Source of the DNA: Tenacibaculum adriaticum
GTDB lineage: Bacteria > Bacteroidota > Bacteroidia > Flavobacteriales > Flavobacteriaceae
Length of the DNA stretch: 64,000 nucleotides
Assembly (NCBI RefSeq): GCF_008124875.1
Contig: NZ_VNIA01000002.1
Span: forward strand, 248,001 to 312,000
Direction: 5' to 3'
Below, piece by piece: positions 45,341 to 54,757 of the stretch. Position 1 is the first letter of the stretch, and the number at the start of each line of letters is the position of its first letter. The notes below the pieces were generated by a model. That model made no database searches. It was given only the letters and a program-made list of their open reading frames with translations, and had not been told where the DNA came from. The position numbers and the translations under genes were made by a program.

Positions 45341-45392
45341 ATTGATAAACAATTGTTTATATATTTTAGGAATTATTAAGAGTTTTTCAATT

Positions 45393-45953
45393 TTAATCCT
45401 CGTTATCGTCATCTATTTTTTTAGCACGTCCTCGATATTCAATAGAAGTACGATGAGAACTAATAACATAAATACTACTTGTTAAATTAGGAAAAAGTCG
45501 AATAGTTACCCTATAATTTTCTGACCTTGAATTGGAATCATTTATTGAAAAATTGATGGTAAAATTTCCTTTGTCGGTCTTCTCCACTTTATACTCTTTT
45601 GGTACTCCTTTAAACTCAATACCAATTTTACTACTATTTGGATAACCACCCATTTGTCGCTCACCAAAATAAGGTAAATACCCAGATACTGTATCATTCT
45701 TAATAGTAAAATAATTGGCATTACCAGAGATATCAACCATACTCGCATTACTTCCAGGAGGAAATAACCCTGTATTTTGTAAACGCATCAGTGCGCCAGT
45801 AGCTCTTGGCTGTGCCCAGTTTGATTCAATTTTAAAGGATTTACTGTTTACAAGGTTTTCGAAATTTTGAAGTTCTTGAGGTGTAAATTTCTTTTTAGTT
45901 GCGCACCCTATTAACAATCCTATTATTAAAAAAAGGAATAAAATATTTTTCAT
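45393..45953 (-). CDS. DUF4251 lipoprotein
   Basis: From the ATG at 45953 this is a 186-aa lipoprotein (MKNILFLFLIIGLLIGC, lipobox LIGC). The body has the DUF4251 pattern: FKIESNWAQPRATGALMRL, GYLPYFGERQMGGYPNSSKIGIEF, FTINFSINDSNSRSENYRVTI. DUF4251 is common and uncharacterised in Bacteroidetes. An upstream in-frame start (46046) would place 31 residues before the signal and is unlikely. Confidence 0.85.
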   Translation of the reverse strand: MKNILFLFLIIGLLIGCATKKKFTPQELQNFENLVNSKSFKIESNWAQPRATGALMRLQNTGLFPPGSNASMVDISGNANYFTIKNDTVSGYLPYFGERQMGGYPNSSKIGIEFKGVPKEYKVEKTDKGNFTINFSINDSNSRSENYRVTIRLFPNLTSSIYVISSHRTSIEYRGRAKKIDDDNED

Positions 45954-46086
45954 GACTAAATCAGTTAAATAATTACGTTTAAATTTACGGAAATTTCCAT
46001 TAAAAAAACTGATTTTTAACATGTTATAAAAAAAAATCATATTCACTTATAAGAAAAAAACTATTTGTAATTAACTGTTCTTAATT

Positions 46087-46866
46087 TTATTTTGTTTTTG
46101 CAACATGTAAACTTCTAAAAAGATTATGACCTTCGCTTTTCCATATCCCTGAGAAATTTTTTGGTAAAACAAAAAAATCATTAGTATAAAAAGTTTGTAC
46201 TTCTTTATCTTCTGATATAATTGTGACTTTGCCTGCTAAAACATAAATAAGCTCTTCTTTTAAGGTTCTTTTTAATTCTTTTAAGGTAGAACTTTCCGAC
46301 TTTGTTTTAATAGTTAAATCAATTCCTTCAAATAAAATATCAGAATACGTTTTGTTTTCTAAAGGAGTAATATTAATTCCGGCTAATTTTATATTATCTA
46401 AAGTTACAGGTAGTTTTCCTGAAATATTATCTGTTGTCTTTCTATTTAAAGCAACAACGGCTAGTTCATGATAATAAGACTTCCCTCCTTGTGTTTCCCA
46501 AACCCCTTCAAAACCTCTAGGGGCTATAAAAAAGTCATTTTTATTATAAAAAAATTCTTCTTTATTTTTTAGTTGTAAACGAGCTCGACCATTTAAAACA
46601 AAAATAAATTCATCAGTAACATAACTATCCCATTTGGCAACTGCTGTTTCACTAGCAACTATGAAAACACCTATTTCAGAACCTATAAACAAGTTTTTTT
46701 GAAATAACTTCCGCTCGGGTTGATGCTTATTGTTTTTAGGTTTCAAATTTAAACCAGATAAAGCAATTTTATCTATAGAGATTGATTTTAAACTTTCATT
46801 TTGTGCAGTAGACAATTGACTAATAGAAATTATGGAAATTAAAATGAACTTGAACAATGTTTTCAT
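46087..46866 (-). CDS. Periplasmic double-cupin protein
   Basis: This 259-aa protein has a signal peptide (MKTLFKFILISIISISQLST) and two cupin repeats: SETAVAKWDSYVTDEFIFVLNGRARL...YNKNDFFIAPRGFEGVWET and ELIYVLAGKVTI...YTNDFFVLPKNFSGIWKS. The repeated E-F/L-I-x-V-L-x-G and D-F-F-x-x-P-x-x-F-x-G-x-W resemble the (S)-ureidoglycine aminohydrolase/DUF861 cupins. Metal-binding histidines are few. Substrate unknown. The frameshifted AraC regulator upstream may control it. Confidence 0.75.
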   Translation of the reverse strand: MKTLFKFILISIISISQLSTAQNESLKSISIDKIALSGLNLKPKNNKHQPERKLFQKNLFIGSEIGVFIVASETAVAKWDSYVTDEFIFVLNGRARLQLKNKEEFFYNKNDFFIAPRGFEGVWETQGGKSYYHELAVVALNRKTTDNISGKLPVTLDNIKLAGINITPLENKTYSDILFEGIDLTIKTKSESSTLKELKRTLKEELIYVLAGKVTIISEDKEVQTFYTNDFFVLPKNFSGIWKSEGHNLFRSLHVAKTK

Positions 46867-46967
46867 TACTTATTTTTTTTAAGATGAGACAAATTAAGTA
46901 AATTGAAAACCCATTGTTTTGTTTTTTAGAACTGAATAAGTCTAAAAATACATTTTTGGACTTATTT

Positions 46968-48006
46968 TTATTGTGAAATACTTTTCTTGAAAACAGATGG
47001 AGTTGTATTAGAAAGTTTTTTAAAGGTGGCAAAAAAAAGATGATTTTGAACTAAAACCAGCTTCGTAACCTATTGCTTCTATAGTAAATTTATTATAATT
47101 GATTAATAATTGTTTCGCTTCTTTAATTCGATATTCATTTAAAAATAAAGTAAAACTTTTACCAATATTCTCATTGAGTAACTGTGATAATCTGTTTGAT
47201 GTTATATTCAATTCTTTAGCTACATCATTTAATTTTAAATTAGACTTTTTATAGAGCTTTTCCTTTTCCATCAATTTTTTTAATTTATTTAACAAAATAA
47301 GAGCTTCAGCATCTTTAATCTTCTTTAAAGCAGGTTCCTTTTGAAATACAACTATTTTTTTCTTATTAAAAAGTAAATAACCAATTGTAATATAAAACAC
47401 TAAAGAAAACCATATAGGTCCAAAAACATAGGTCGTTTTCAGAGATATAACAAAACCAAGAGTTATTAATACATTAGCTGCAAATAGAATAACTAACCAT
47501 CTGTTTTCTGATGTAAGCATCTTACGATTGTTAATTATTTTAATAACGATTGGTTTTATGAATTTAGCAGATAAAATTAGGTATATTGTTAAAGTACCGT
47601 GAATGTAGTATCGGATAAAAAAATTCCAAATTTTTGGATGCTTTGAAAAAGGAAAAACAACACTAAAAATTGTAATTAACAAAATGAGAACCCCTATATG
47701 TATTTTATCTGTTTTAAATATTTGTTTTTCAAATTTTATATGAGATTTCAAGTAGACAAATAAGAAAGGACCTATTAAAAAATTTGCAATAAATCCTGAT
47801 TGAATAATTATTTTGGGAATATCCTTTTTGAAGAAATAAAAACAAGATGCTCCAACACGAATACAAATCATTAAAAGCAAAAAACCAAGACAATAGTTTA
47901 CTAATCTTTTTGGTCTTACTCCCAAAAGAAAATAAACACTAAGCAACAGTCCATTAAAAACACCTAAGGCACTAAAGAAAAATAATATTTGATGAGACAA
48001 GTACAC
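46968..48006 (-). pseudogene. Membrane-anchored AraC-type regulator, frameshifted in a T8 tract
   Basis: Six to seven membrane helices (residues about 8-225) are followed by an AraC helix-turn-helix (LKLNDVAKELNITSNRLSQLLNE ... FTIEAIGYEAGFSSKSSFF). In the given sequence the frame ends early at 47020 (…SSFFCHL). Removing one base from the eight-base homopolymer at 47031-47038 restores the family's usual end (SSFFATFKKLSNTTPSVF, stop at 46968). The missing helix is part of the DNA-binding domain. Either a sequencing error or a real, possibly reversible, slip. Start is GTG at 48006; no ATG is available. Probable partner: the cupin gene downstream. Confidence 0.8.
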
Positions 48007-48045
48007 AAATCTTAAATAAAAACAATATAATAATTTTAATTAAGT

Positions 48046-48101
48046 GAAGCTAAATTTCCACTCTCGCGTTTCTATCGTTAGAGGAAAAAGCATTTAGCTT
48101 C
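48046..48101. other. Stem-loop in divergent intergenic region
   Basis: GAAGCTAAAT (48046-48055) is perfectly inverted at 48092-48101, with a partial inner stem (TTCC/GGAA, CTCT/AGAG). It lies between two divergent genes, so it is not a simple terminator; a 5' leader structure or protein site is possible. Confidence 0.4.
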
Positions 48102-48180
48102 CTATTTATTTTCATTTATTTTTTATTTTTACCGAAAATAAAAATATTTAAAGCAATATTTTTTTGAATTATCAATCCCT

Positions 48181-49452
48181 ATGAAAAAATTATTTTTACT
48201 TATTACATTTTTAAGCTTACAACAATTGTTTTCTCAAATGTCAGCTACTGAAGAGACTTATTTGGGAGAAATTATGTTTAAAAAAGTAAATTTACTAAGA
48301 AAGAAAAAAGGAATTCATCCTTTAAAAAGAAGTAAGGACTTAGCAGAAGCTGCGAAATTTCAGACAGATTTTATGTCTTCTAACAATACGGTAAACCATT
48401 TTCAAGAAGAGGAGAAACTGTATAAAACACCCTTAAAAAGAGTTCGTTATTTTACTACAGATTTTGATAATGTAGGAGAAAATATTTTGAAGACAAGAAG
48501 AATTAATCCACCATTTGTAAAAAGAAAGCTTAATCTTATAGCAAATCTTATTTTTAATTCGTGGAGAAAATCTCCAGATTATTATAAAAATATGATTTCT
48601 GGCTCATTCACTTATGCTGATTTTGGTTTTACATATAACCCTACTCTAAAGCAAATTTTTGCTGCTCATGTTTTTGCAAACAAAGAATATAAAGTTTCAA
48701 ATCAATTATCTGAATATGCTTTCGGAATAAAAACAGACACAACCAATTGTAATAGCCTTTCAAAAGAATACGACCATATCTATACGAACTTAGGTAATAG
48801 CATTAGCATAGAAAATGATGAAGTTCTTCTAAAATATGATAACATCGATGATTTATCAAAATTATTAACTGGTGAAAATGATGGTTTTGCTATTGATTTA
48901 GTTACTCGAGAACAATTACAATGTAATATTCCTAATAAATTAGATGCCTCTCCTATTTATGATGGAATTTTATTAAAGCCAATTTATAAAAATGAATTAT
49001 TTACTAATAACAAAGCTGAAAATGGACATAATTTTGTTGTTTCATTAGGAGAAATACCTGCATTTTTAAAAGGCAAAGAAATTAGTCCAAACCTTATTAT
49101 TATAAAAGAAAACACAAAGTGTGATTATAGAGTTCCTACTCCTATAAAAGACAATCGTTTTCAATTAATGACTATTGAACCAAAATTTGAAGAACCATAT
49201 ATAGATTTACAAAATCAAGGAATTTATATTGCTAAAGAACTATTTTTCGAATTTGAAACTTCAAAATCAACTACAGATAAATACACCCAAGCTAATTTCG
49301 ATTTAGATAACGTACATTCTTTTGATATAAAAAGTTATACTTCTATCGACGGAAGTGAAAAAGCTAATGAAATAATACAAAACAAACGTGCCGCCTTTAT
49401 AAAAAAACATATTGGTGATGTATTAGGTTTTAGCTTAGACTTTAAAAATTAA
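48181..49452 (+). CDS. Secreted CAP-domain (SCP/PR1) protein, N-terminal part of a frameshifted gene
   Basis: A signal peptide (MKKLFLLITFLSLQQLFS) is followed by a CAP domain (about residues 25-165: ...FKKVNLLRKKKGIHPLKRSKDLAEAAKFQ ... NVGENIL ... SWRKSPDYYKNMIS ... FGFTYN). The C-terminal part, IKSYTSIDGSEKANEIIQNKRAAFIKKHI, resembles an OmpA-like segment. The frame stops at 49452, but removal of one A from the A5 run at 49444-49448 lets it continue into the next open frame to 50485. The intact protein would be about 767 aa. Confidence 0.75.
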   Translation: MKKLFLLITFLSLQQLFSQMSATEETYLGEIMFKKVNLLRKKKGIHPLKRSKDLAEAAKFQTDFMSSNNTVNHFQEEEKLYKTPLKRVRYFTTDFDNVGENILKTRRINPPFVKRKLNLIANLIFNSWRKSPDYYKNMISGSFTYADFGFTYNPTLKQIFAAHVFANKEYKVSNQLSEYAFGIKTDTTNCNSLSKEYDHIYTNLGNSISIENDEVLLKYDNIDDLSKLLTGENDGFAIDLVTREQLQCNIPNKLDASPIYDGILLKPIYKNELFTNNKAENGHNFVVSLGEIPAFLKGKEISPNLIIIKENTKCDYRVPTPIKDNRFQLMTIEPKFEEPYIDLQNQGIYIAKELFFEFETSKSTTDKYTQANFDLDNVHSFDIKSYTSIDGSEKANEIIQNKRAAFIKKHIGDVLGFSLDFKN

Positions 49453-50485
49453 TATTGATGCTAGAGCAAATTGGCCTTTATTTGATTATCAATTAGAGTT
49501 GTATGGTTATAAAGATAAATTGAACTTATCGAAAACTGCCAAAAGAGCATTCGCTAATAAAACCCTAAAAAATAGTTGGGAAGCTCAATTTGCACAACAA
49601 AGAAAATCTAAATTGATTGCTTTTCAACATGGTTATTGGAACAGAAATAATAAACAACATGGTTTTTATAATTTATTGAATGGTTTAATTACCGATAATG
49701 TTCATCTGGTGAACAAATCTTTAATTTATCTTTACAATCAAGAAGAAGTAAATTATGATTTGGATAAAGATTTCATTTTAGATAAATTATTAAAAAATAA
49801 AGATTTGGTACAAAACGTATCCGCTTTATTTACAAAAAACATAGATGTATATAATCTTGATTATGTTGTATATTTTATTAATTATTGGTTAACAAGAGCT
49901 GAATCTTTAACAGCTGAAGCTCAAAAAAACCTCTTAAACTTATATACACATACTACTTTTAGAGTCTTACAAAATTGGAATGAAGACAGTAAAGATGTAG
50001 CTAGAATATTACATCCAGACAATGTAGAGCCTTTATTTAAAGTGTACAAAGCTAAAAGTACTATTGATGCGCTGCACTTAAATTACCATATGGCTAAAAT
50101 TGAATATTTTAACAAGTTAAATCAAAAAGATAGAATTCAAGAATCTTTTGATTTTGTTACTACCAATTTTAAAAACAGTACAAAAACGATAGACGATAAA
50201 ATAGCTTTAGCTTCTTTCTTTAACGTTTGGAATTCTTATGATACAGCAAAACAATTATTATTAGAAGAATTTTCTAAAGATAATTTAAATGAAGAAGCTG
50301 CGTTTATGTTAGCAAAAATCTTAATTGCTGATGCAAATAAAAACGATGAAGTATCAGCTAAACTTCAAAAAAAGGCAATAGAATTTAATAAAGAAAGATG
50401 GTGTAATTGGATTACTAAAGATTTTCAAAACCTACAATTAAAACATGTAAAAGGGATGTATTGCTCAACTTGCAGTCAGCAATAA
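49449..50485 (+). pseudogene. Frameshifted C-terminal part of the CAP-domain protein
   Basis: This frame has no ATG at its start; the first plausible initiation codon is a TTG at 49499, and the homologous-looking reading begins at the A5 run (INIDARANWPLFDYQLELYG). The rest is alpha-helical with TPR-like pairs (ALHLNYHMAKIEYFNKLNQKDRIQESFDF ... AAFMLAKILIADANKNDEV). It ends in a small Cys pair (CSTC). Most likely it is the rest of the upstream protein, not a separate gene. Confidence 0.65.
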
Positions 50486-50525
50486 TTGGTTTCAAATAAA
50501 AAAATATTCTTATTTAAATAAAACA

Positions 50526-50566
50526 AAAGCCCAATGTCTCATCATATTTCCGAGACATTGGGCTTT
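50526..50566. terminator. Bidirectional terminator (CAP gene / HtrA gene)
   Basis: A perfect 15-bp stem (AAAGCCCAATGTCTC / GAGACATTGGGCTTT) with an 11-base loop lies between convergent genes ending at 50485 and 50599. Confidence 0.85.
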
Positions 50567-50598
50567 ATACATTTTAATTAAGATTGTGATATAAAAAC

Positions 50599-51621
50599 TC
50601 AAGGAAATATCTTTTCAAGACTCATAACTTTTCCTTTTCTTAAAATAGTGTAACTAAAAGAGTCTCCAGATTTTAATTTATTTAAAGCATACCATGATTT
50701 AATCAAATTTCCATCGCTAGTTAATGGTATACCCTCTATAGAAAGAATAACATCTCCTCCTAAAACCAATTTTTCATCTTCTATAGTTAATAAATGAGTT
50801 CCTCCTTTTATATCCATTAAGTCACCTAAAGAACCCGAAACAACTTTTTGTACTAATACTCCTCCTTCTTGAGGAAGATTTAAGATTTCAGCAAGTTTAC
50901 CAATAATTAATTGTCCATCAATACCAGTCCATACAGCTTTTTCTTTAAGTAGAAAATTATTAGCAATATTAGAAGTTATAGCAAAACCTAAACCTTGAAA
51001 ACCTTCTGTTCTACTTAAAATAAAACTTGCTATTCCTACAACTTCCCCTTTCATGTTAAATACGGGTGCTCCAGAACTACCTTTATTTATGGCCGCATCT
51101 GTTTGAAAAAATTCTGTAATAACAAACCCACTAGATAAATGCTTTCTAGTGTATTTACCGCTTACATACCCCACAGAAAGAGAATTTCCTAAGCCATAAG
51201 GAGCGCCAATAATAAAAATTTGTTCTCCCGTTTTAAGTTTATCAGAATTACCAAAATTCACTTTTTGTAAAGGTGTACTTTTAGAATAGTCGAGTCGGAT
51301 TAAAGCAACATCAGACATAGGATAAGAATAAACCACTTTTGCAGGTATTTCTTCTCCATCAGAAAACATCACAAAAATTTGTTCTGCTGTTTGGACTAAA
51401 TGAGAAGCTGTAATAATATCTCCTTTTTCTGAAATTACAAAACCAGAACCAACACCTTTTAAATTCATTAGAGCTTGTATATCTCCTTCTCCTAAAATCT
51501 CTTGTTGGTTTGTTTTTATAAGCACTACTGCTCCGTTCAGTTTATCATAAAGATTACTGATTTTTTGAGAGAAAAGAGGTACTGTTATTAACAACCAAAA
51601 TATGATAAATATTCGTTTCAA
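50599..51621 (-). CDS. HtrA/DegP-like periplasmic serine protease with PDZ domain
   Basis: This 340-aa protein has a signal peptide (MKRIFIIFWLLITVPLFS). The trypsin-like triad is visible as His74 (ITASH), Asp104 (SDVALIRL) and Ser183 (GSSGAP, where GNSGGP is usual). One PDZ domain follows (about 240-340). It degrades damaged envelope proteins. The start is TTG; no nearby ATG fits. Its promoter has ATGAT-N4-ATCAT 56 bases upstream with TAAATTCG 22 bases on, placing it in the low-oxygen regulon. Confidence 0.88.
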   Translation of the reverse strand: MKRIFIIFWLLITVPLFSQKISNLYDKLNGAVVLIKTNQQEILGEGDIQALMNLKGVGSGFVISEKGDIITASHLVQTAEQIFVMFSDGEEIPAKVVYSYPMSDVALIRLDYSKSTPLQKVNFGNSDKLKTGEQIFIIGAPYGLGNSLSVGYVSGKYTRKHLSSGFVITEFFQTDAAINKGSSGAPVFNMKGEVVGIASFILSRTEGFQGLGFAITSNIANNFLLKEKAVWTGIDGQLIIGKLAEILNLPQEGGVLVQKVVSGSLGDLMDIKGGTHLLTIEDEKLVLGGDVILSIEGIPLTSDGNLIKSWYALNKLKSGDSFSYTILRKGKVMSLEKIFP

Positions 51622-51676
51622 ATTATTTTACAAAATAGTTAGACATCGAATTTAGTTTCTTAAGTATTAGCTACAA

Positions 51677-51690
51677 ATGATATTGATCAT
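51677..51690 (-). promoter_or_regulatory. Crp/Fnr box of the htrA-type gene
   Basis: ATGAT-ATTG-ATCAT is perfectly symmetrical in its 5-base arms. -7-like TAAATTCG begins 22 bases downstream. Confidence 0.7.
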
Positions 51691-51724
51691 TATACCCAAA
51701 TAAGGAATTTACAAAAGTTAAAAA

Positions 51725-53659
51725 TTATGATTGATTTTTATCTGAAAAAATATCCAGACTTCTTTTTCCTAAAATTTTTTCTAAATCACCTTCATAAACC
51801 ACCTCTTTTTTTAGAAGTAACTGTGCTAATTCTTCTAATTGGGATTTATATTTTATAAGTAATTTTTTAGTTCTTTCGTAAGAAGTCATAATTAAATCTT
51901 GCACTTCTCTATCAATAAGTTGTGCCATAGTTTCACTATAAGGTTTTCCAAATAAAGTTTCACTTTGCCCTGTAGAATCATAATAACTCATCGGACCAAT
52001 TTCTTCATCTAGTCCATAGAAAGTAACCATATTATAGGCTTGTTTGGTTATTTTTTCTAAATCATCTAAAGCTCCTGATGAAATTTCACTGAAAATAATT
52101 TCTTCCGCTGCACGACCTCCTAAAGAAGCACAAATTCGATCTATAAATTGAGATTTTGTAATAATTTGATGCTCTTCTGGCAAATACCATGCTGCTCCTA
52201 ATGATTTTCCTCTTGGAATAATAGATACTTTCATTAGTGAGTCTACATGTTTCAAATACCAACTAGCAACAGCATGCCCAGCTTCATGATATGCAATAAT
52301 CTCTTTTTCTTTAGAAGATAAGATTTTACTTTTTCTTTCTAATCCACCCACTACTCTATCTCTAGCTTGCATAAAGTCTTCTTGTGCTACTTTTTCCTTT
52401 TTCTTGCGAGCTGCTATTAAAGCCGCTTCATTACAGATATTGGCTATATCTGCACCCGAAAATCCGGGACTCAAAGCAGCTAAGACTTTAACATCCACAT
52501 CATCGGCTTTTACAATCGGTTTTAAATGAACATTAAAAATTTCCTCTCTTTCTTGTTTATTTGGAAGCTCCAAATAAATATGACGATCAAATCTTCCTGG
52601 TCTTAACAAGGCTTTATCTAAAATATCGGCTCTATTAGTTGCTGCAAGAACAATAACTCCTGTATTGGTTCCAAAACCATCCAATTCTGTCAATAATTGG
52701 TTTAAAGTACTTTCTCTTTCATCATTGGTTTGCAATGCATTAACTCTTCCTCGAGAACGACCTATGGCATCTATTTCATCAATAAAAATTATACTAGGTG
52801 CCTTTTCTTTTGCTTGTTTAAACAAATCTCTAACTCTAGAAGCACCTACTCCTACAAACATTTCTACAAATTCTGAACCTGATAAAGAGAAAAAAGGTAC
52901 TTGTGCTTCTCCTGCAACCGCTTTAGCCATTAATGTTTTCCCTGTTCCAGGAGGTCCTACTAACATAACTCCTTTAGGTATTTTTGCTCCTAATTTTGTA
53001 TATACTTGCGGATTTTTAAGAAAGTCTACTATTTCCATTATCTCAATTTTGGCTTCTTTTAAACCAGCAACATTTTTAAAAGTCACTTTACTCTTAGTGT
53101 CTTTATCCATCAATTTTGCAGTTGATTTACCAAAATTAAAAGCTGATCCTACTCCCCCAACATTTGTAGAGCGTCCCATTCTTCTGAGTAAAATATACCA
53201 AAAAAAAATGAGCAGAAAAAGAGGAAGAACCCAAGAAATTATATTCACCCAACTTGTTCGACTTGAATAAGTAACTCCAATTTTTTCTTCTTCTTTAAAA
53301 TTTTGTTGCGCCTTTTCTAACTTATTTTCAAAACTTTCCACAGAACCTATTTGAATAGAATAATGTGGCCCGAATTTGTTTGCAAAAACACCTTCAGTTA
53401 ACGCTTTGTATTTAGCAGTATTAAGCTTCTCCTCTTTAATATATATTTCGGCAGTTTCTTTATTAACAATAATAATCCTAGAAACATCATGCTCAATTAG
53501 CATGTTTTTTTCAAAATTCATCCAACTAATTTCCTCTGTTTTTGGGCCGTACATAAATACAGCTATGAAAACAATTAAAGAAACTAAAAAAAGAAAATAC
53601 CTACTAAAACCTATTTTGGGTTTATCACCCTTCTTATTGTCCTCTTGTTTTTGATTCAT
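51725..53659 (-). CDS. ftsH: ATP-dependent zinc metalloprotease FtsH
   Basis: This 644-aa protein has two membrane helices (about 20-37 and 137-158) around a periplasmic domain. The AAA ATPase has Walker A GPPGTGKT (235-242), Walker B IIFIDEIDAIG and the SRH block NRADILDKALLRPGRFDR. The zinc site is HEAGH in IIAYHEAGHAVASW. It removes misfolded membrane proteins. Its start overlaps the methyltransferase stop by 4 bases. It may be a second, island-borne FtsH copy rather than the housekeeping one; the rest of the genome would tell. Confidence 0.95.
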   Translation of the reverse strand: MNQKQEDNKKGDKPKIGFSRYFLFLVSLIVFIAVFMYGPKTEEISWMNFEKNMLIEHDVSRIIIVNKETAEIYIKEEKLNTAKYKALTEGVFANKFGPHYSIQIGSVESFENKLEKAQQNFKEEEKIGVTYSSRTSWVNIISWVLPLFLLIFFWYILLRRMGRSTNVGGVGSAFNFGKSTAKLMDKDTKSKVTFKNVAGLKEAKIEIMEIVDFLKNPQVYTKLGAKIPKGVMLVGPPGTGKTLMAKAVAGEAQVPFFSLSGSEFVEMFVGVGASRVRDLFKQAKEKAPSIIFIDEIDAIGRSRGRVNALQTNDERESTLNQLLTELDGFGTNTGVIVLAATNRADILDKALLRPGRFDRHIYLELPNKQEREEIFNVHLKPIVKADDVDVKVLAALSPGFSGADIANICNEAALIAARKKKEKVAQEDFMQARDRVVGGLERKSKILSSKEKEIIAYHEAGHAVASWYLKHVDSLMKVSIIPRGKSLGAAWYLPEEHQIITKSQFIDRICASLGGRAAEEIIFSEISSGALDDLEKITKQAYNMVTFYGLDEEIGPMSYYDSTGQSETLFGKPYSETMAQLIDREVQDLIMTSYERTKKLLIKYKSQLEELAQLLLKKEVVYEGDLEKILGKRSLDIFSDKNQS

Positions 53660-54318
53660 TTCTTAATTGCCTTTACAACCACAAAAGAACCTTCTCCATA
53701 ACCTTCTTTTGGTGCTTGAACTTTTTTAATATTTCCCAACTCTCCAAATAATGTTTGATTGAATTCTAAATCTTTGAAACCTGCTTCTTTAAGTAAATCT
53801 TTTACTTTATTCACAGAATAATAAGTAGCATTTTTAAAAAATGTACTTCTATGACGTTTCTCTTCGTATTGTTGTGCTATCGTTTGATTTTTATCTAAAA
53901 AAGCAATGATAATAGATCCTCCTGGTTTTAAAACTCTGTGGGCTTCGTTTAACGCCCCCTTTAAATTATTAAGATGACAAATCGTTACAAAAAGTAAAAA
54001 GTCGAAATAATAGTCACTATAAGGGAGTTTTTCTGCAACTCCTTTCATAATTTCAATTCCTCGTTTCACTGCTCTTTTTGCCATTTCTTCAGACGGCTCA
54101 ATTCCTTCTTTAATACCTAAAGCCTCAGAAAATCTTCCTGTACCCAAACCCACTTCAATTCCACTTATTTTTTCAGGTAATTTTAAAAGTTGCTCTTTAA
54201 TAGCGGCAACTTCCGATTGAAAAACTTCTGGATAATCATTATACCAAGCTTCATAAGCTTCTACATTTTTATTAAATATTTCTGTTTGTAACATATTTTT
54301 GGTATTTAAATCTGCCAT
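53656..54318 (-). CDS. Class I SAM-dependent methyltransferase
   Basis: This 220-aa protein has motif I GIEVGLGTGRFSEALGI, acidic residue loop GIEPSEEMAKRA, and motif IV region FDFLLFVTICHLNNLKGALNEAHRVLKPGGSIIIAF. This is the UbiE/ArsM-like type acting on small molecules. The substrate is unknown. It is coupled to ftsH by a 4-base overlap. Confidence 0.85.
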   Translation of the reverse strand: MADLNTKNMLQTEIFNKNVEAYEAWYNDYPEVFQSEVAAIKEQLLKLPEKISGIEVGLGTGRFSEALGIKEGIEPSEEMAKRAVKRGIEIMKGVAEKLPYSDYYFDFLLFVTICHLNNLKGALNEAHRVLKPGGSIIIAFLDKNQTIAQQYEEKRHRSTFFKNATYYSVNKVKDLLKEAGFKDLEFNQTLFGELGNIKKVQAPKEGYGEGSFVVVKAIKK

Positions 54319-54423
54319 TAATAACTTAAATCAAGTACTTATTTATTACATAAAAGAATAAGGTATTGTCAAAATACTTTTCGCCAACGAATTATATCTT
54401 CAAATACCTTATACTTACTACAA

Positions 54424-54633
54424 TTAATTATGATCAACAATTCCGAAGGTGACCTTGGTGTTTACACGATATTCTGCAATTTTGTTGTTGTTTACTGTTA
54501 CCTGCATATCTTTAACATATACCGATTTGATATTTTTAACAGATTTAGACGCTTCCTTGATTACATTTTGAACTGCATCTTCAAAGCTAACAGTTGAATT
54601 CCCTAAAATTTCTATTACTTTTAATACTGACAT
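54424..54633 (-). CDS. Dodecin-family flavin-binding protein
   Basis: At 69 aa this shows the dodecin pattern: KVIEILGNSTVSFEDAVQNVIKEASKSVKNI...YVKDMQVTV, then NNKIAEYRVNTKVTFGI. Dodecins form hollow 12-mers that store flavin (FMN/riboflavin). Its promoter carries ATGAT-N4-GTCAT 62 bases upstream. Confidence 0.9.
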   Translation of the reverse strand: MSVLKVIEILGNSTVSFEDAVQNVIKEASKSVKNIKSVYVKDMQVTVNNNKIAEYRVNTKVTFGIVDHN

Positions 54634-54694
54634 AACATTGGTTTTTATTTGGTTACTAATTCGTCCAAGTTACTCGCTATTTTTCAAAAAAAAT

Positions 54695-54708
54695 ATGATA
54701 TCCGTCAT
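54695..54708 (-). promoter_or_regulatory. Crp/Fnr box of the dodecin gene
   Basis: ATGAT-ATCC-GTCAT, with TAACTTGG (-7-like) beginning 22 bases downstream. It may also serve the methyltransferase-ftsH pair by read-through. Confidence 0.65.
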
Positions 54709-54757
54709 CAATCTACTTATTTTGAACTGTAAAACAGCCCTTTATAAATTAAGTTGT

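Noticed and set aside
46087..48006. Phase-variable surface locus with invertible promoter
   Set aside because: I found a homopolymer slip but no inverted repeats flanking a promoter and no invertase gene.
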